A stretch of DNA of 64,000 nt from Rhizobium deserti (GTDB lineage: Bacteria > Pseudomonadota > Alphaproteobacteria > Rhizobiales > Rhizobiaceae): assembly GCF_004358025.1 (NCBI RefSeq), contig NZ_SMTL01000009.1:62001-126000 (forward strand), written 5' to 3'. The notes below the pieces were generated by a model. The model had not been told where the DNA came from. It was given only the letters and a program-made list of their open reading frames with translations, and did not search any database. Positions 25,287 through 35,842 of the stretch are shown piece by piece (within the stretch, counting starts at the first letter, position 1; each line of letters begins with the position of its first letter). Both the position numbers and the translations under genes were made by a program.

Positions 25287-28200
25287 TTACGCCCTGGGAC
25301 GGTCCTGAACATCTTGCGATATGATGGCCTGAATACGTCGGCCCAGTTCGGCCATCTCGAATGGCTTCGTAATGACCTGCATTCCGTGCTCGAGGTGGCC
25401 ATGATTGAGCACAGCGTTCTCAGCATAACCGGTTATGAAAAGCACGTTCAAACCAGGCCGAAACTGACGAGCTGCTTCCGCTACCTGACGTCCGTTCATT
25501 CCGTTAGGAAGTCCTACGTCAGTGATCAACAGGTCCAACCGAACGTCAGAGCTCAGCACCTTCATTGCAGATGGACCATCACTCGCCTCAATGGCGGCGT
25601 AGCCGAGTTCCTCTAACGCTTCCACCACGAGCATACGAACAAGCGGCTCATCGTCAATAACGAGCACTGTTTCCCCGGCGCGAGCCCGCTCAATTGCCGG
25701 AGCCTGCGTCGCCTCGTCGACGCTTTCAGCGCTTTCAACGTGACGTGGCAGGTAAATGCAAACCATCGTGCCTTGTCCGACTTCTGAGTAAATGCGGACG
25801 CCGCCGCCAGACTGTCGCGCAAAGCCATAGATCATGGACAGGCCAAGACCTGTGCCCATGCCGATTGGCTTGGTGGTGAAAAATGGATCGAAAGCTTTTT
25901 CGACCACATCAGGTGCCATGCCTGTACCGTTGTCACTGACGCACAGCGATACGTACTGCCCAGGGGCAAGATCGCGTGTGCGCGCAGCACGGTCGTCAAG
26001 CCACCGGTTGCAGGTCTCGATCGTGATCTTGCCGCCATCTGGCATCGCATCTCGAGCATTGATGCACAGGTTCAGTAGCGCGTTTTCTAACTGGTTCGGA
26101 TCGACCAACACGCTCCACACGCCACCACCCACCACGCTCTCGACAGATATGGAGGGTCCCACCGTACGCCGAATGAGATCCTCCATGCCGCTGATCAGGG
26201 ACCCCACGTTGGTCTGCTTGGGATCAAGTGTCTGTCGACGCGAGAATGCGAGAAGGCGATGGGTCAGTGCTGCCGCTCGTTTCGTGGCCCCCTGTGCGGC
26301 AACAAGATAACGCTCGACGTCCGGCAATCTCCCTTGCGCGATGCGCGTATTCATTAATTCGAGTGAACCAGAGATACCCGCGAGCAGATTGTTGAAGTCA
26401 TGGGCCAGCCCACCTGTCAGTTGTCCTACAGCCTCCATTTTCTGACTTTGGCGCAGCGCCGCCTGGGCTTGCTCGAGTTCGGAAGCGGCGCTTTTTTCCG
26501 CCGTCACGTCTCGACCAATCGCGTAAGTTACCTCGCCGGCGGGCGCCGCTACCCATGAGATCCAGCGGAGGGTGCCGTCCTTGTGCCGATACCTGTTCTG
26601 GAATTTGGGTCGTCCGCCCTGAGCGGCGAGCTCGAAGGCGCCGAGAGTTTCCACATGATCTTCGGCGACCACAAACTTGTTGACTTGGTGTCCCACGACT
26701 TCGTCAAGCGTGTAGCCAAGCAAGGCCGTCCACGCAGGGCTCACGCGAAGGAAGTAGCCTTCAGTATCGATGACCACCATCAGGTCCGGCGAAGTCTCCC
26801 AGATGCTGTCGCGCTCGGCAGTCCTTGCAACAACTTCGGCTTCCAGAGTTTCGTTGAGCTGGCGTAGCCGCTCTTCAGCGTTACGGCGCGCTGAGACGTC
26901 GTTGAAAAGTATAGCAACTCTTAGGTGCGCAGCTTCGCTGAGACGAAATGCATAGACGTCGAACCAACGTCCCAGCGCATCGGAGCCTTGCTCGAAACGC
27001 TCAGCCAAGCCGGTTCTCGCCACCCTTCCATAGGCCTCGTACCAGTGCTCCTCCAGATCAGGCACGGCTTCGCGAAGCCATTGACCCAACACTGAATCTG
27101 GGAAGCCCGTCTGCTTATAAAAAGCGGGATTGGCTTCAATTACGCGGTAATCCGTCAGGCCGTCGGGTCTGTCGAACCTGACCTCAACGACACAAAATCC
27201 CGACTCGATGGAATTGAATAGGGTGCGATATCGCTCTTCACTATCGCGCAGCGCCGCTTGGCTGCGGCGCTGCTCTGTAAGATCGAGCATGGCGCCGATC
27301 ATTCGAATGGCGCGGCCGGTCTCGTCTCGTATCACGTGGCCGCGATCAAGAACTTCGGCATAGCTGCCATCAGCACGACGAAAGCGATATTCGTCGTGCC
27401 AGCTTTCCGCAGAGCTGTCGATCACCCTATGGATGTTGTCATCAATCTTTTGACGGTCATCTGGATGGATGTGGTCAATCCACCATTCGCCTGTCGGCAG
27501 CACGTCCTTCGGTTTGTGTCCGTAGGCCGTTTCAAGAGCTTCGTTCCACAGCACATTATTCGTTGCGAAATGCCAATCCCAGATTGCGTCATTTGTAGCG
27601 CGAACGGCGAGCCGATAACGTTCCGCCGTTTCCTGAGCCGCCGCATCGACTTGTTTCTGTTCAGTGATATCCCGGAAAAAGACTGCAAGACCCTCCTCTA
27701 CCGGATAAGCACGCGTCTCCAACCATGTCTCTCGACCGTCCGGCCAGGTATAACGGTGTTTCAGTTCCGCGGTGACGCGCTCTGCCATGGCTTGCTTATA
27801 ACGAAGGCCCAACTCCGTACCCTCGCTACCGGGATAGGCTTCCCAGTGCGATTGTCCTATCAGAGCTTCCCGAGGACGGGCATCTAGGCGCAACGCTTCA
27901 ACATTAAGGTCAACGATCCGGAACTCGCGGTCAAGTAAGGCGAAACTTTCAGCCATGCCGTCCAGCACGCCCTTCGCACGCGCGTCGCTCTCCCTCAGGC
28001 GACGCTCGGCCAGCACCTGACCTGTGATTTCATTGCAAGGACAGAAGAAGCCTGCAATCTGACCTGTCTCGTCACGGACAGGCGTGTAGGAGAAGCTAAA
28101 GTGCGTCTCTTCCGCATAGCCCTTACGGTGCATGATGAGCTTGATGTCGTCCATGTGGACAGGTTCACCCGCGTAGGCTTGCTCGACGATGGGAATGAGG

Positions 28201-28493
28201 TCGGCGCGGATCTCATCCCATACGTCGAGGAAGTTCCGCCCGAGGGCGTTCGGATGCTTCGAGGCGAGGATCTGAGAATAAGCATCATTATATAAAATGA
28301 GTTGCTCCGGTCCCCACGCAATGAACATCGCTTGGTTGGAACCTAGCATGACGCTGACCAGTGTCGACAATGCTGTTGACCACGTGTCTGGCGCTCCTAA
28401 GCTGGTGTCGGCCCACGCGTGGGTTCTGATGCGGCTGCCCATCTCTCCACCGCCATTAAGGAAGTGCGCAAAGGCATGTATTTTCTCGTTCAA
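25287..28493 (-). CDS. Multi-PAS hybrid histidine kinase with C-terminal receiver
   Basis: About 1068 residues and at least five PAS repeats before the kinase core, separated by blocks such as [18 protein letters not shown] and [10 protein letters not shown]. The kinase core has [16 protein letters not shown] (histidine box), [32 protein letters not shown] and [11 protein letters not shown]; the receiver has [14 protein letters not shown] with the aspartate intact. The start is uncertain. The family motif FLNGGGEMG lies just after a TTG at 28493 with AAAGGGAG upstream, which is used here; an ATG at 28442 lies inside that motif, and the open frame to 28745 has no conservation. It is downstream of the small coiled-coil gene 28742-28984 on the same strand. 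Confidence 0.9.
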   Translation of the reverse strand: MNEKIHAFAHFLNGGGEMGSRIRTHAWADTSLGAPDTWSTALSTLVSVMLGSNQAMFIAWGPEQLILYNDAYSQILASKHPNALGRNFLDVWDEIRADLIPIVEQAYAGEPVHMDDIKLIMHRKGYAEETHFSFSYTPVRDETGQIAGFFCPCNEITGQVLAERRLRESDARAKGVLDGMAESFALLDREFRIVDLNVEALRLDARPREALIGQSHWEAYPGSEGTELGLRYKQAMAERVTAELKHRYTWPDGRETWLETRAYPVEEGLAVFFRDITEQKQVDAAAQETAERYRLAVRATNDAIWDWHFATNNVLWNEALETAYGHKPKDVLPTGEWWIDHIHPDDRQKIDDNIHRVIDSSAESWHDEYRFRRADGSYAEVLDRGHVIRDETGRAIRMIGAMLDLTEQRRSQAALRDSEERYRTLFNSIESGFCVVEVRFDRPDGLTDYRVIEANPAFYKQTGFPDSVLGQWLREAVPDLEEHWYEAYGRVARTGLAERFEQGSDALGRWFDVYAFRLSEAAHLRVAILFNDVSARRNAEERLRQLNETLEAEVVARTAERDSIWETSPDLMVVIDTEGYFLRVSPAWTALLGYTLDEVVGHQVNKFVVAEDHVETLGAFELAAQGGRPKFQNRYRHKDGTLRWISWVAAPAGEVTYAIGRDVTAEKSAASELEQAQAALRQSQKMEAVGQLTGGLAHDFNNLLAGISGSLELMNTRIAQGRLPDVERYLVAAQGATKRAAALTHRLLAFSRRQTLDPKQTNVGSLISGMEDLIRRTVGPSISVESVVGGGVWSVLVDPNQLENALLNLCINARDAMPDGGKITIETCNRWLDDRAARTRDLAPGQYVSLCVSDNGTGMAPDVVEKAFDPFFTTKPIGMGTGLGLSMIYGFARQSGGGVRIYSEVGQGTMVCIYLPRHVESAESVDEATQAPAIERARAGETVLVIDDEPLVRMLVVEALEELGYAAIEASDGPSAMKVLSSDVRLDLLITDVGLPNGMNGRQVAEAARQFRPGLNVLFITGYAENAVLNHGHLEHGMQVITKPFEMAELGRRIQAIISQDVQDRPRA

Positions 28494-28741
28494 GCGTCCC
28501 GCGCTCCCTTTGGGATTGGTGCTATGGGGTTTTAAGAGGAAAGCGCCGGGTTTCAAGGTCGGCACGCTAAGTTTTGGTTTGTTTATCACCTGCGGATCGG
28601 CGTTGATGGTGCGTGGGGGCTCTGCGTCTACCGCGATCGCAAGGTTCAATCGCTTGTCAGCCGCGAGCGCCAGGAAGAGCTGGCAAAACCCGTCGCCTTC
28701 GCTTGAGGTTAGCCGTCCGGGCCTCATATCCACAACATGTG

Positions 28742-28984
28742 TCACTCTGCGGCGACGGAATGGTCTCCAAGGAGGACTCGGAAAGCTTCTCGCAGGTTCT
28801 CGTAGCGGTAAAGTATCTCTGCTTTTTCGTTTTTCAGCCGTCGTAACAGTTCAAGTTCGCGATCACTCACGTCGTTAGCCATGGCCCTCAGTCGAAGGTG
28901 GCCTTCGATTTCGCTGATTTCGGCATGATACTGGTGGACCGCATTGGCCACATTTTGCTGGTGCGTCTCTAGGACGAAGCTCAT
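28742..28984 (-). CDS. Small coiled-coil protein, function unknown
   Basis: An 80-residue, strongly helical and charged protein (MSFVLETHQQNVANAVHQYH, then ISEIEGHLRLRAMANDVSDRELELLRRLKNEKAEILYRYENL). The spacing of leucines suggests a coiled coil. AGGAGGACCTGC precedes the ATG, a strong ribosome site. It lies upstream of the multi-PAS kinase with about 250 bases between, possibly in one transcript, and is divergent from the kinase at 29388. No family is recognised. Confidence 0.65.
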   Translation of the reverse strand: MSFVLETHQQNVANAVHQYHAEISEIEGHLRLRAMANDVSDRELELLRRLKNEKAEILYRYENLREAFRVLLGDHSVAAE

Positions 28985-29387
28985 TAGCAGGTCCTCCTAC
29001 CAATCGGTTAATGGTTTTATACCGCACCTGTTCGGAAGTGGCCCGTTGATTAGCAAAAATGGTTAACAGTTGTAGAAACCACATGCCGGGCAGTTGTCGA
29101 GCTCCTGTAGCTGCCAGCCATGCCGCCAGGGTTACTAGGCCTATTGTCGGCCCCACCAGAGCGGTCATGTGGATTGGTCGGCCCATAACAATCTGTTTTG
29201 CCAGCCCCCTCTGCAAGTGGTGAATAACATATTCGACGTTTAATAAGACGGCAGATTTGCCGCCAGAGCATCTTCGGGCCCGCCGCAGCAGTCGCCACAT
29301 CTATCAAACCGTCACCTTGCTCTTCCAATTACATCGTCTAAATGAGCATCATCTGGAAGATGCCGATCTTCCGCTCAAGGACATTAC

Positions 29388-31322
29388 ATGACAGCTCACG
29401 TTACCACTCTGCAGTCCGCCTCAATGGAAGGCCGCTACCGTCTGCTCGTCGACGCCATCACCGACTACGCGATATACATGCTCGATACCGAAGGGCATGT
29501 ATCGAGCTGGAACGCAGGGGCACAGCGGTTCAAGGGCTACACCGAGTCCGAGATCCTTGGGGAGCACTTCTCCCGTTTCTACACGCCGGAGGAGCTGGCC
29601 GCAGGTGTGCCGGCAAGAGCGCTCGCCACCGCCGAGGCTGAAGGTCGCTTCGAGGCCGAGGGTTGGCGTGTGCGCAAGGACGGTGAACGGTTTTGGGCAC
29701 ATGTGGTCATCGACGCCATCCGGGATCCCTATGGACACTTGGTCGGCTTTGCAAAGATCACCCGCGATCTAACCGAGCGCAAGGCTGCGGGAGAGGTCCT
29801 AAGGCGAAGCGAGGAACAGTTCCGGCTTCTCGTCCAGGGTGTCACCGACTACGCTATCTACATGCTCGACCCAAACGGCAGGGTAGCGAGCTGGAACCCT
29901 GGTGCTCAACGGATCAAGGGATACGATCCTGAAGAGATCATAGGTGAACACTTTTCCAGGTTCTACACCGACGAGGACAAGGCGGCAGAGCTGCCACGCA
30001 AGGCTTTGGAGATCGCTGCCAGCGAAGGCCGCTTCGAAAAAGAAGGCTGGCGTCTGCGCAAGGACGGCAGCCGTTTCTGGGCGAGCGTCATTATCGACGC
30101 GATCCGCGGCGACGACGGCACGTTGTTTGGCTTCGCCAAGGTCACCCGCGACGTCACCGAGAAACGACAGGCGCAGGAAGCCTTGGAAAGGGCGCAGCAG
30201 GAGCTCTTCCAGGCACAGAAGATGGAAGCGGTCGGGCAGCTCACTGGCGGCATAGCGCATGACTTCAACAATCTGCTCATGGCAGTGCTGGGCAGCCTCG
30301 AGATCGCCCGCAAGCGAGCCCTCGAAGGGCGGGATGTCGTCGAGCTGATCGACAACGCCATCGCCGGGGCCAAGCGCGGCGCATCGCTCACGCAGCGGCT
30401 GCTGGCGTTCTCACGTAAGCAGGAACTCAAGCTTGAGCCAGTTGCGGTACCAGCTCTCGTGTCCGGGATGACCGAGCTGCTGCAGCGCTCGATCGGTTCC
30501 GCCATCGAGATCACCACCACCTTTCCTTTGACCCTTCCTCCGGTGCTCTCAGATCCCAACCAGCTCGAAAGCGCGCTGCTCAACTTGGTGGTCAATGCCC
30601 GTGACGCGATGCCGGAGGGCGGCATGATCGCAATCTCGGCCAGGAGGCATTTGCTGCGAAAAGGGCAGGTTCCGGAACTCGGCCCCGGTGACTATGTCTG
30701 TCTTTCCGTCAAGGACGAAGGCCAGGGGATGGACGCCGAGACCTTGGAAAAGGCGACGGCGCCCTTCTTTACCACGAAGGGTGTCGGCAAGGGCACGGGT
30801 CTTGGTCTTCCGATGGTGCAGGGCCTGATGGCGCAGTCCGGGGGGCGGCTGCTGATGAAGTCGGTTCGGGGAGAGGGTACTACTGCCGAGCTTTGGCTTC
30901 CGGTCTCCACCGAGGCCGTCCTCGATCCCTCGCCAACAGCGGAGCAGCCGGCGGAAGGACATTCGCGGCCGCTCAATGTGCTCGCGGTCGACGACGACAG
31001 CCTCGTTCTGACGAACACCGTCCTCATGTTGGAGGAACTCGGCCACACTGCGATCAAAGCGCAGTCGGCGGAGGAGGCTTTGCAGATCCTGCAGCAGGCG
31101 CCGCTGCCCGACATTTTGATCACGGACCACGTCATGCCGCAGATGACCGGCGCGGAGCTCGCACGGCAGGTCGCGGAGCAATACCCGAACCTCCCGGTGA
31201 TCGTTGCCACGGGATACGCCGAACTTCCGGCCGGAAAAGAGCTGGTCACTAGACGGCTGTCGAAACCGTTCACTCAGGAGCAACTAGGCGATGCCTTGGC
31301 TGCCGCCTCCAATTCTGAATGA
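29388..31322 (+). CDS. Hybrid histidine kinase with tandem duplicated PAS domains
   Basis: A 644-residue soluble kinase. Two PAS domains at about 10-135 and 140-265 are near copies (shared TDYAIYMLD, GAQR.KGY, GEHFSRFYT, GWR.RKDG.RFWA, IDAIR, GFAK.TRD.TE), an internal duplication. HisKA has [16 protein letters not shown], the HATPase NLVVNARDAM and GTGLGLPMVQGL, and the receiver LITDHVMPQMTG with its aspartate. The PAS type (IFxR-like TDYAIYMLD) is common in rhizobial sensors. It starts at an ATG after an AAGGACATTAC stretch. It is convergent with the RsbQ-linked kinase at 31538; the 215 bases between show no clear terminator. Confidence 0.93.
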   Translation: MTAHVTTLQSASMEGRYRLLVDAITDYAIYMLDTEGHVSSWNAGAQRFKGYTESEILGEHFSRFYTPEELAAGVPARALATAEAEGRFEAEGWRVRKDGERFWAHVVIDAIRDPYGHLVGFAKITRDLTERKAAGEVLRRSEEQFRLLVQGVTDYAIYMLDPNGRVASWNPGAQRIKGYDPEEIIGEHFSRFYTDEDKAAELPRKALEIAASEGRFEKEGWRLRKDGSRFWASVIIDAIRGDDGTLFGFAKVTRDVTEKRQAQEALERAQQELFQAQKMEAVGQLTGGIAHDFNNLLMAVLGSLEIARKRALEGRDVVELIDNAIAGAKRGASLTQRLLAFSRKQELKLEPVAVPALVSGMTELLQRSIGSAIEITTTFPLTLPPVLSDPNQLESALLNLVVNARDAMPEGGMIAISARRHLLRKGQVPELGPGDYVCLSVKDEGQGMDAETLEKATAPFFTTKGVGKGTGLGLPMVQGLMAQSGGRLLMKSVRGEGTTAELWLPVSTEAVLDPSPTAEQPAEGHSRPLNVLAVDDDSLVLTNTVLMLEELGHTAIKAQSAEEALQILQQAPLPDILITDHVMPQMTGAELARQVAEQYPNLPVIVATGYAELPAGKELVTRRLSKPFTQEQLGDALAAASNSE

Positions 31323-31537
31323 CGGCAAACTATCTCTGGATCTTGCCGCACCAGCTGCCTGATGTTGTAGCATGGCTTGGTTTCCTCACGTTGTTGCCGC
31401 TAATCCGTCAGGTGATATTCGAGCGAGAAGGGTGCTATCCTTCAGATCGCGATGCGGTGAGACCTTTCGGCAGACGCCACCGATCAGAACATTCGAGCTG
31501 GTTTCAACGCCTCCAATCACGGTGCCCGGACTTGCCG

Positions 31538-33208
31538 TCAAAGCTGCTGATCGATCGCCTCTCGGATCTTCCTTGCAAGTTCGCCGAGCGTGGTCGGCTT
31601 CTGAAGGAAGATGACGCCTGGATCCAGGACGCCATTGTGGACGACCGCGTTGCGCGTATAGCCTGTCGTGAAGACCACCGGCAGGTTAGGGCGGTTGATC
31701 CGCGCTTGGTCGGCCAGCTTTCGTCCGTTCATCGGCGCCATCACGATATCGGTGAACAACAGCGTTATATCCGCCCGTCGTTCCAACTGCTCGAGCGCCG
31801 CAAGAGGATTTTCCACGGCTAGGACCCCATATCCCAGCTCTTCGAGCATGCGGGTATGGACCTCGCGCACGCTGGCATCGTCCTCGACAAGGAGGATAAG
31901 CTCACTGCCGACAGAATGAGGAAGACTATCGTTCCGCACCCGCTCGTTCACCTCCTCCGTGCCGTAGTCGCGCGGCAGGTAGATTTTCATGGTCGTACCC
32001 TGACCCACCTCTGAATAAATCTTGAAGTGGCCGCCGGACTGCTTGGCGAAGCCGAAGACCTGACTGAGACCGAGGCCAGTTCCCTTGCCCACGGGCTTGG
32101 TCGTGAAGAATGGATCGATCGCCTTCTTGATGATGTCGGGAGGCATACCGGTTCCAGTATCCGTCACGGCAATCATCACATACTGACCGGGCGTCATGTC
32201 ATTTTGAGACGCATACGCTTCGTCAATATGGGTGTTGGCCGTTTCTATGGTGAGCTTGCCGCCCTCGGGCATGGCGTCGCGAGCGTTGACTGCAAGATTA
32301 AGGACCGAGTTCTCGAGTTGATTGGCGTCCGCTTTGGTGCGCCAAAGGCCGGCCGCTAGCACAGTTTCCTTGTCGATGATCTCGCCGAGCGTGGAGTTCA
32401 GGATTTCTGCCATGTTTGCAACCAGCTTGTTTGCATCGACCGGCTCCGGCGAAAGAGGTTGCTGCCGGGAGAAGGCAAGAAGTCTCTGGGTAAGAGTGGC
32501 TGCCCTGGTCGCACCGTCCATGGCCGCAGCCAGGAGCTTGGGGACGTCTTCAACATTGCCGCGGGCGATCCGCCGCTGAGCCATGTTGAGACCGCCTATG
32601 ACCACGGCCAGCATGTTGTTGAAGTCATGCGCCACACCTCCGGTCAGATGGCCGAGAGCCTCGATCTTCTGAGCCTGATGCAGAGCACTCTCGGCCGCGG
32701 TTTTTTCTTGAACAGCAAGTGCGACCCGCTCCTCGAGCGTCGCGTTCAGCTCTTTTAGCTCCTCGGCGGCCCGCTGGGCAGCGGCACGTGCTTCCAGCAG
32801 CTCCTGCTCATAGCGTCTCCGATCGGTCGCGTTGAAGATCGTGATCCTGATGAACTCGATGTCGCCGCTATCCTCTCTCCTGGCGACAGCGTTGACCAGA
32901 CTTGGCAGGCGGCTGCCGTCAGCCTTCACGAGATCCAGAGCAACCTCATTGAAGACGCCTTGCATAGTGATCAAGGGGGCAAAGTGTGTCTCGAAGTAGA
33001 TCTTGCCCGGCATGGTGAGGAAGTCGATGAACCGGCGGCCCACGATCTTCTCCGACGAGGTGCCGAGCCAGGAGGCGAAGGTCTTGTTGGCGCGCTTGAT
33101 ACGTCCGTCGGGAGAGGCGGAGATGTAGCCGCAGGGCGCGTTCTCGAACAGATCCAGAAGATCGTCTAGCTCAACCTCAGCCTCTCTGCTGCCCTCCACG
33201 TCAAGCAT
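31538..33208 (-). CDS. PAS hybrid histidine kinase paired with an RsbQ-like hydrolase
   Basis: A 556-residue kinase. The single PAS domain (about 15-135) has [25 protein letters not shown] and [24 protein letters not shown], the PAS type found in Bacillus RsbP. HisKA has [17 protein letters not shown], the HATPase [16 protein letters not shown] and [11 protein letters not shown], and the C-terminal receiver [13 protein letters not shown]. Its ATG lies inside the last codons of the RsbQ-like hydrolase gene (eight-base overlap), so the two are translated together. In Bacillus, RsbQ generates or delivers the ligand that the RsbP PAS domain senses; here the PAS domain would feed a histidine-aspartate relay instead of a PP2C phosphatase. 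Confidence 0.92.
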   Translation of the reverse strand: MLDVEGSREAEVELDDLLDLFENAPCGYISASPDGRIKRANKTFASWLGTSSEKIVGRRFIDFLTMPGKIYFETHFAPLITMQGVFNEVALDLVKADGSRLPSLVNAVARREDSGDIEFIRITIFNATDRRRYEQELLEARAAAQRAAEELKELNATLEERVALAVQEKTAAESALHQAQKIEALGHLTGGVAHDFNNMLAVVIGGLNMAQRRIARGNVEDVPKLLAAAMDGATRAATLTQRLLAFSRQQPLSPEPVDANKLVANMAEILNSTLGEIIDKETVLAAGLWRTKADANQLENSVLNLAVNARDAMPEGGKLTIETANTHIDEAYASQNDMTPGQYVMIAVTDTGTGMPPDIIKKAIDPFFTTKPVGKGTGLGLSQVFGFAKQSGGHFKIYSEVGQGTTMKIYLPRDYGTEEVNERVRNDSLPHSVGSELILLVEDDASVREVHTRMLEELGYGVLAVENPLAALEQLERRADITLLFTDIVMAPMNGRKLADQARINRPNLPVVFTTGYTRNAVVHNGVLDPGVIFLQKPTTLGELARKIREAIDQQL

Positions 33209-33995
33209 CGAGGAAGCTGCGGATCGAGGCTACCGTCTCCTGCGGATGACTGAGGTTCGGGCAGTGGCCGGTCGCCTTCATCAACACAAGCTTGCTATCG
33301 GGCATGCGGCCATTAAGAAAGTGCCCAACCGCCTCCGGCGCGATGACGTCCTGCGCGCATTGCAGGATCAGAGAAGGCACCTTTACCTTGTCCAGATCCG
33401 CCCGGTTGTCTGACGTGAACGTCACCCTGGCAAAGTGCTTGGCGATTTCCGGATCCGTTTTGCAGAAGCTGTTGGTGAGTTCTTCGGCCAGTTCGGGTCT
33501 TTCTGCATTGCCCATGATCGCCGGTGCCATGGCCTGTGACCAGCCCATATGGTTACTGTCGAGGAAGTCCAGAAGCTCTACCACCTGCTCCTTGGTAAAC
33601 CCGCCGACATAGTCGCCGTCGTCAATGTACCGCGGCGATGGGCCGACGAGGACAAGCTTGGAGAACATTCCCGGTGCTCGTATGGAAGCCAGAACGCCCA
33701 TCATGGCGCTCACAGAATGCCCGACGAAGATAGCACCCGACAGTCCGAGTTCCTGCCCGATTTCGAGGATGTCGGAAGCATAGCCGTCAAGCGTGCCATA
33801 CTTATCGAAATTGTAAGCGGACAGATCCGAGCCGCCGGCGCCCACATGGTCGAAGGTGACAACGGTGTATTGCTTGTCGAAATGGGGAACCACGTAGCGC
33901 CACATGTTCTGATCGCAGCCGAAGCCATGCGCGAACAGTATCGTCTGGGGTCCGCTGCCCTGTACCTTGACGTTGTTCCGCGACATGACCGACAT
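33201..33995 (-). CDS. RsbQ-like alpha/beta hydrolase
   Basis: A 264-residue hydrolase of the RsbQ / DWARF14 / KAI2 family. It begins SRNNVKVQGSGPQTILFAHGFG and contains MWRYVVPHF, FDHVGAGGSDLSAY and the nucleophile serine S94 in VGHSVSAMMG. The remaining triad is D216 (QDVIAP) and H244 (GHCPNLSHP). AAGGAAG lies upstream of the ATG. RsbQ in Bacillus is needed for energy-stress sensing by the PAS domain of RsbP; plant relatives are strigolactone and karrikin receptors. Overlap with the PAS kinase gene indicates a two-protein sensing unit. The substrate or ligand is unknown. Confidence 0.93.
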   Translation of the reverse strand: MSVMSRNNVKVQGSGPQTILFAHGFGCDQNMWRYVVPHFDKQYTVVTFDHVGAGGSDLSAYNFDKYGTLDGYASDILEIGQELGLSGAIFVGHSVSAMMGVLASIRAPGMFSKLVLVGPSPRYIDDGDYVGGFTKEQVVELLDFLDSNHMGWSQAMAPAIMGNAERPELAEELTNSFCKTDPEIAKHFARVTFTSDNRADLDKVKVPSLILQCAQDVIAPEAVGHFLNGRMPDSKLVLMKATGHCPNLSHPQETVASIRSFLDA

Positions 33996-34101
33996 GGGCT
34001 GGCTTCCTTCTACGCAGGTAGTGAACGGTCGCCCAGGGCCTCATGTCGCACCTGGTGTCGGCCGCAACTCACGACGCTTAGATCGAATGGGACCTGAAAG
34101 G

Positions 34102-34735
34102 TCAAGACGGACCTTGGTGCCGCGCTTGGGACGCTGTCTCGGTCTTGTTCTTGATTGCGGACAGCACATCCGCAGTCACCAGCGACGCAAGGGGATCCGC
34201 GGCGGGAGACAGACGAGCCTCCGCTCGGTGCAGCGTCAGACCGATGGACGATAGCGGCGGAAGTCCCTCTGCAGACGGGTCCATTTTTGCCACCTTTTCC
34301 GGCAGCCACAACTCCGTCATTACTGTGATGCCTAGGCCGGCGGCCGCCGCAGCCCACAAGCTTGAGAGACTGGAACCGACGAAGCTCACGCCCCACGGCC
34401 TGCGTGCCTCGCCGAGGGATCTCGCGGCGATCGTCCGCATCAGGCACTGGTTGTCGAGCGCAAGCAGAAGAACAGGTTCGCCCGGATCGACCGGGCGCCT
34501 GTGCTGGCACTTCCCACCCAGACAGCGGCACGTCGGCGAGCAGCTCGCAATAGGCGGCCCTCGCACCATCGCTCCATGCGAGAGCAAGGCCAAGCCGTCC
34601 TCCGGCAACGGCGTTAAGGAGTTCCGCATTGCGCGAGACGCGATCTTCACCTTCGGTTGCGCTCTGGCAGAGCGTCCGAGGACCTCGATCCGGAGAATTG
34701 CTGATCCGCGACGATGTGTTCAGAGTCAACTTCAT
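34102..34735 (-). pseudogene. LysR-family regulator remnant
   Basis: Only the effector-binding half of a LysR regulator is recognisable, in two frames. The upstream piece (ELLNAVAGGRLGLALAWSDG...YCELLADVPLSGW) is in the frame starting near 34735. From about 34510 the homology moves to the other frame (EPVLLLALDNQCLMRTIA, then SLSSLWAAAAAGLGITVMTE). The N-terminal helix-turn-helix is missing. It lies divergently before the RsbQ-like gene's upstream region and next to repeat copy B, in a stretch of general decay. Confidence 0.75.
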
Positions 34736-34942
34736 CGACCTCTGCTTCTGTCCGAGGCTTTCACCTTTGCCGCAGGGGCTGGCCGTGCGTGCGCGCGCGT
34801 CGTGATGCGGTGGGTGCCCGCCTGTGGTGGCTTGGTGCCACGCAACACATAGCCTGTGCTGGAGCGTCGACCGACGCCTATATTTCCACGTGGATCATGC
34901 CGCAGGAGAAGGCCACCTCTCTTCCCGTCGAGCCTCAAGATC

Positions 34943-35022
34943 CTATTCCAGGAACTATATCTTTTCAGGCGCATAAGTTATCTGGCCAGCCTGTCATCGG
35001 TTCGACTCCTTTCAAGGCGTGC
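34943..35022 (+). repeat. tRNA-T-arm-like dispersed repeat, copy B
   Basis: About 80 bases homologous to copy E (59121): CTATTCC.GGAACTATATC, then TTTTCAGGCGCATAA, then CCTGTCA.CGGTTCG, then TTCAAGGCG. The GGTTCGACTCC piece resembles a tRNA T-loop but the stem is weak. It lies just upstream of the toxin-antitoxin pair. Confidence 0.7.
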
Positions 35023-35080
35023 GGTCCGGGATGCGACCTACAGGCCTTTCTCCTTATTGATTTTCCGTAGCAACTGCTAT

Positions 35081-35098
35081 ATGACTACATATGGTCAT
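35081..35098. promoter_or_regulatory. Inverted repeat before the antitoxin gene
   Basis: ATGAC-N8-GTCAT, 16 bases upstream of the antitoxin ATG and overlapping a TATATG box. Type II antitoxins usually bind such repeats to autoregulate the operon, so this is the likely operator. Confidence 0.5.
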
Positions 35099-35113
35099 TG
35101 TTGGGGAGATCAC

Positions 35114-35365
35114 ATGTCAAGTATCAGCGTTGCTGAGGCAAAAGCCGGATTCGCCGGCCTGGTGGACGAAGCTGCCAAAGGTGAGTTTGTAACAATCACC
35201 AGGCACGGAAAACCAGCTGCTGTGATTGTGAGCGTCGAGGCCGCAGAGGTCGCTAAAAGAGCGTTGAAGAAGCCGCGTGCAAACTTTGGGGATTTCTTGT
35301 TGACCTTTCCGGGCGGAGCGGATCTTGAGCGTGATCATTCCAGTATGCGCGATGTAGATCTGTGA
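35114..35365 (+). CDS. Type II antitoxin, Phd/YefM family
   Basis: An 83-residue antitoxin starting MSSISVAEAKAGFAGLVDEA, with GEFVTITRHGKPAAVIVSVE, the standard Phd/YefM DNA-binding fold (V-x-E-A-K...L-x-x-L...I-T-x-H/R-G-x-P). The C-terminal tail (LTFPGGADLERDHSSMRDVDL) is the acidic part that would block the toxin. GGGGAG lies before the ATG. Its stop overlaps the toxin start by four bases (GTGA), so the two are coupled. An inverted repeat upstream is the likely autoregulatory operator. Confidence 0.92.
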   Translation: MSSISVAEAKAGFAGLVDEAAKGEFVTITRHGKPAAVIVSVEAAEVAKRALKKPRANFGDFLLTFPGGADLERDHSSMRDVDL

Positions 35366-35820
35366 CGGCATATCTGCTCGATACAAATGTTATAAGCAAA
35401 TTTGCACCCGACAAGATCCCGCCCTCAGCTGAAGTTCGCGATTGGTTTCACCAGCAAGGCGCGGCGAACGCGCTTTTCCTGTCCGCCATGACAGTTGCTG
35501 AGATTGAAAGGGGACTACGATCACTTCATCGCCGTGGTGGATTTGAACGTGCGAAAAGGCTTTCGCTATGGCTGGACTTTATCACAAGCACATTTGATGA
35601 TCGTATCTTGCCGATGGATACCGTTGTCGCTCGCATCGCCGGTGCTATCGAGGATGATGCCAAAGGAAAAGGCCAAAGCCCAGGGCTCGGCGACATCATT
35701 ATTGCCGCGACAGCTCGAGCATACGATTTAACGGTAATTACCGAAAATTTGCGGCACTTCAAACCCCTGAATGTAGCGGTAGATCTCCCGGCTTTTTTCA
35801 GAACCGGTCAAGCGATTTAG
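35362..35820 (+). CDS. PIN-domain toxin (VapC/FitB-like ribonuclease)
   Basis: A 152-residue PIN-domain RNase using a GTG start inside the antitoxin stop region. The acidic catalytic residues are D7 (AYLLDTNVIS), E47 (SAMTVAEIERG) and D111 (GLGDIIIAATA), followed by TVITEN before the C-terminus. The family cleaves tRNA or rRNA and is neutralised by the antitoxin encoded just upstream; FitB-type toxins pair with Phd-like or AbrB-like partners. All catalytic residues are present, so the module looks functional even though the surrounding DNA is decayed. Confidence 0.92.
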   Translation: MTAYLLDTNVISKFAPDKIPPSAEVRDWFHQQGAANALFLSAMTVAEIERGLRSLHRRGGFERAKRLSLWLDFITSTFDDRILPMDTVVARIAGAIEDDAKGKGQSPGLGDIIIAATARAYDLTVITENLRHFKPLNVAVDLPAFFRTGQAI

Positions 35821-35842
35821 CTAGCGAACTCTCTGAAATAAC

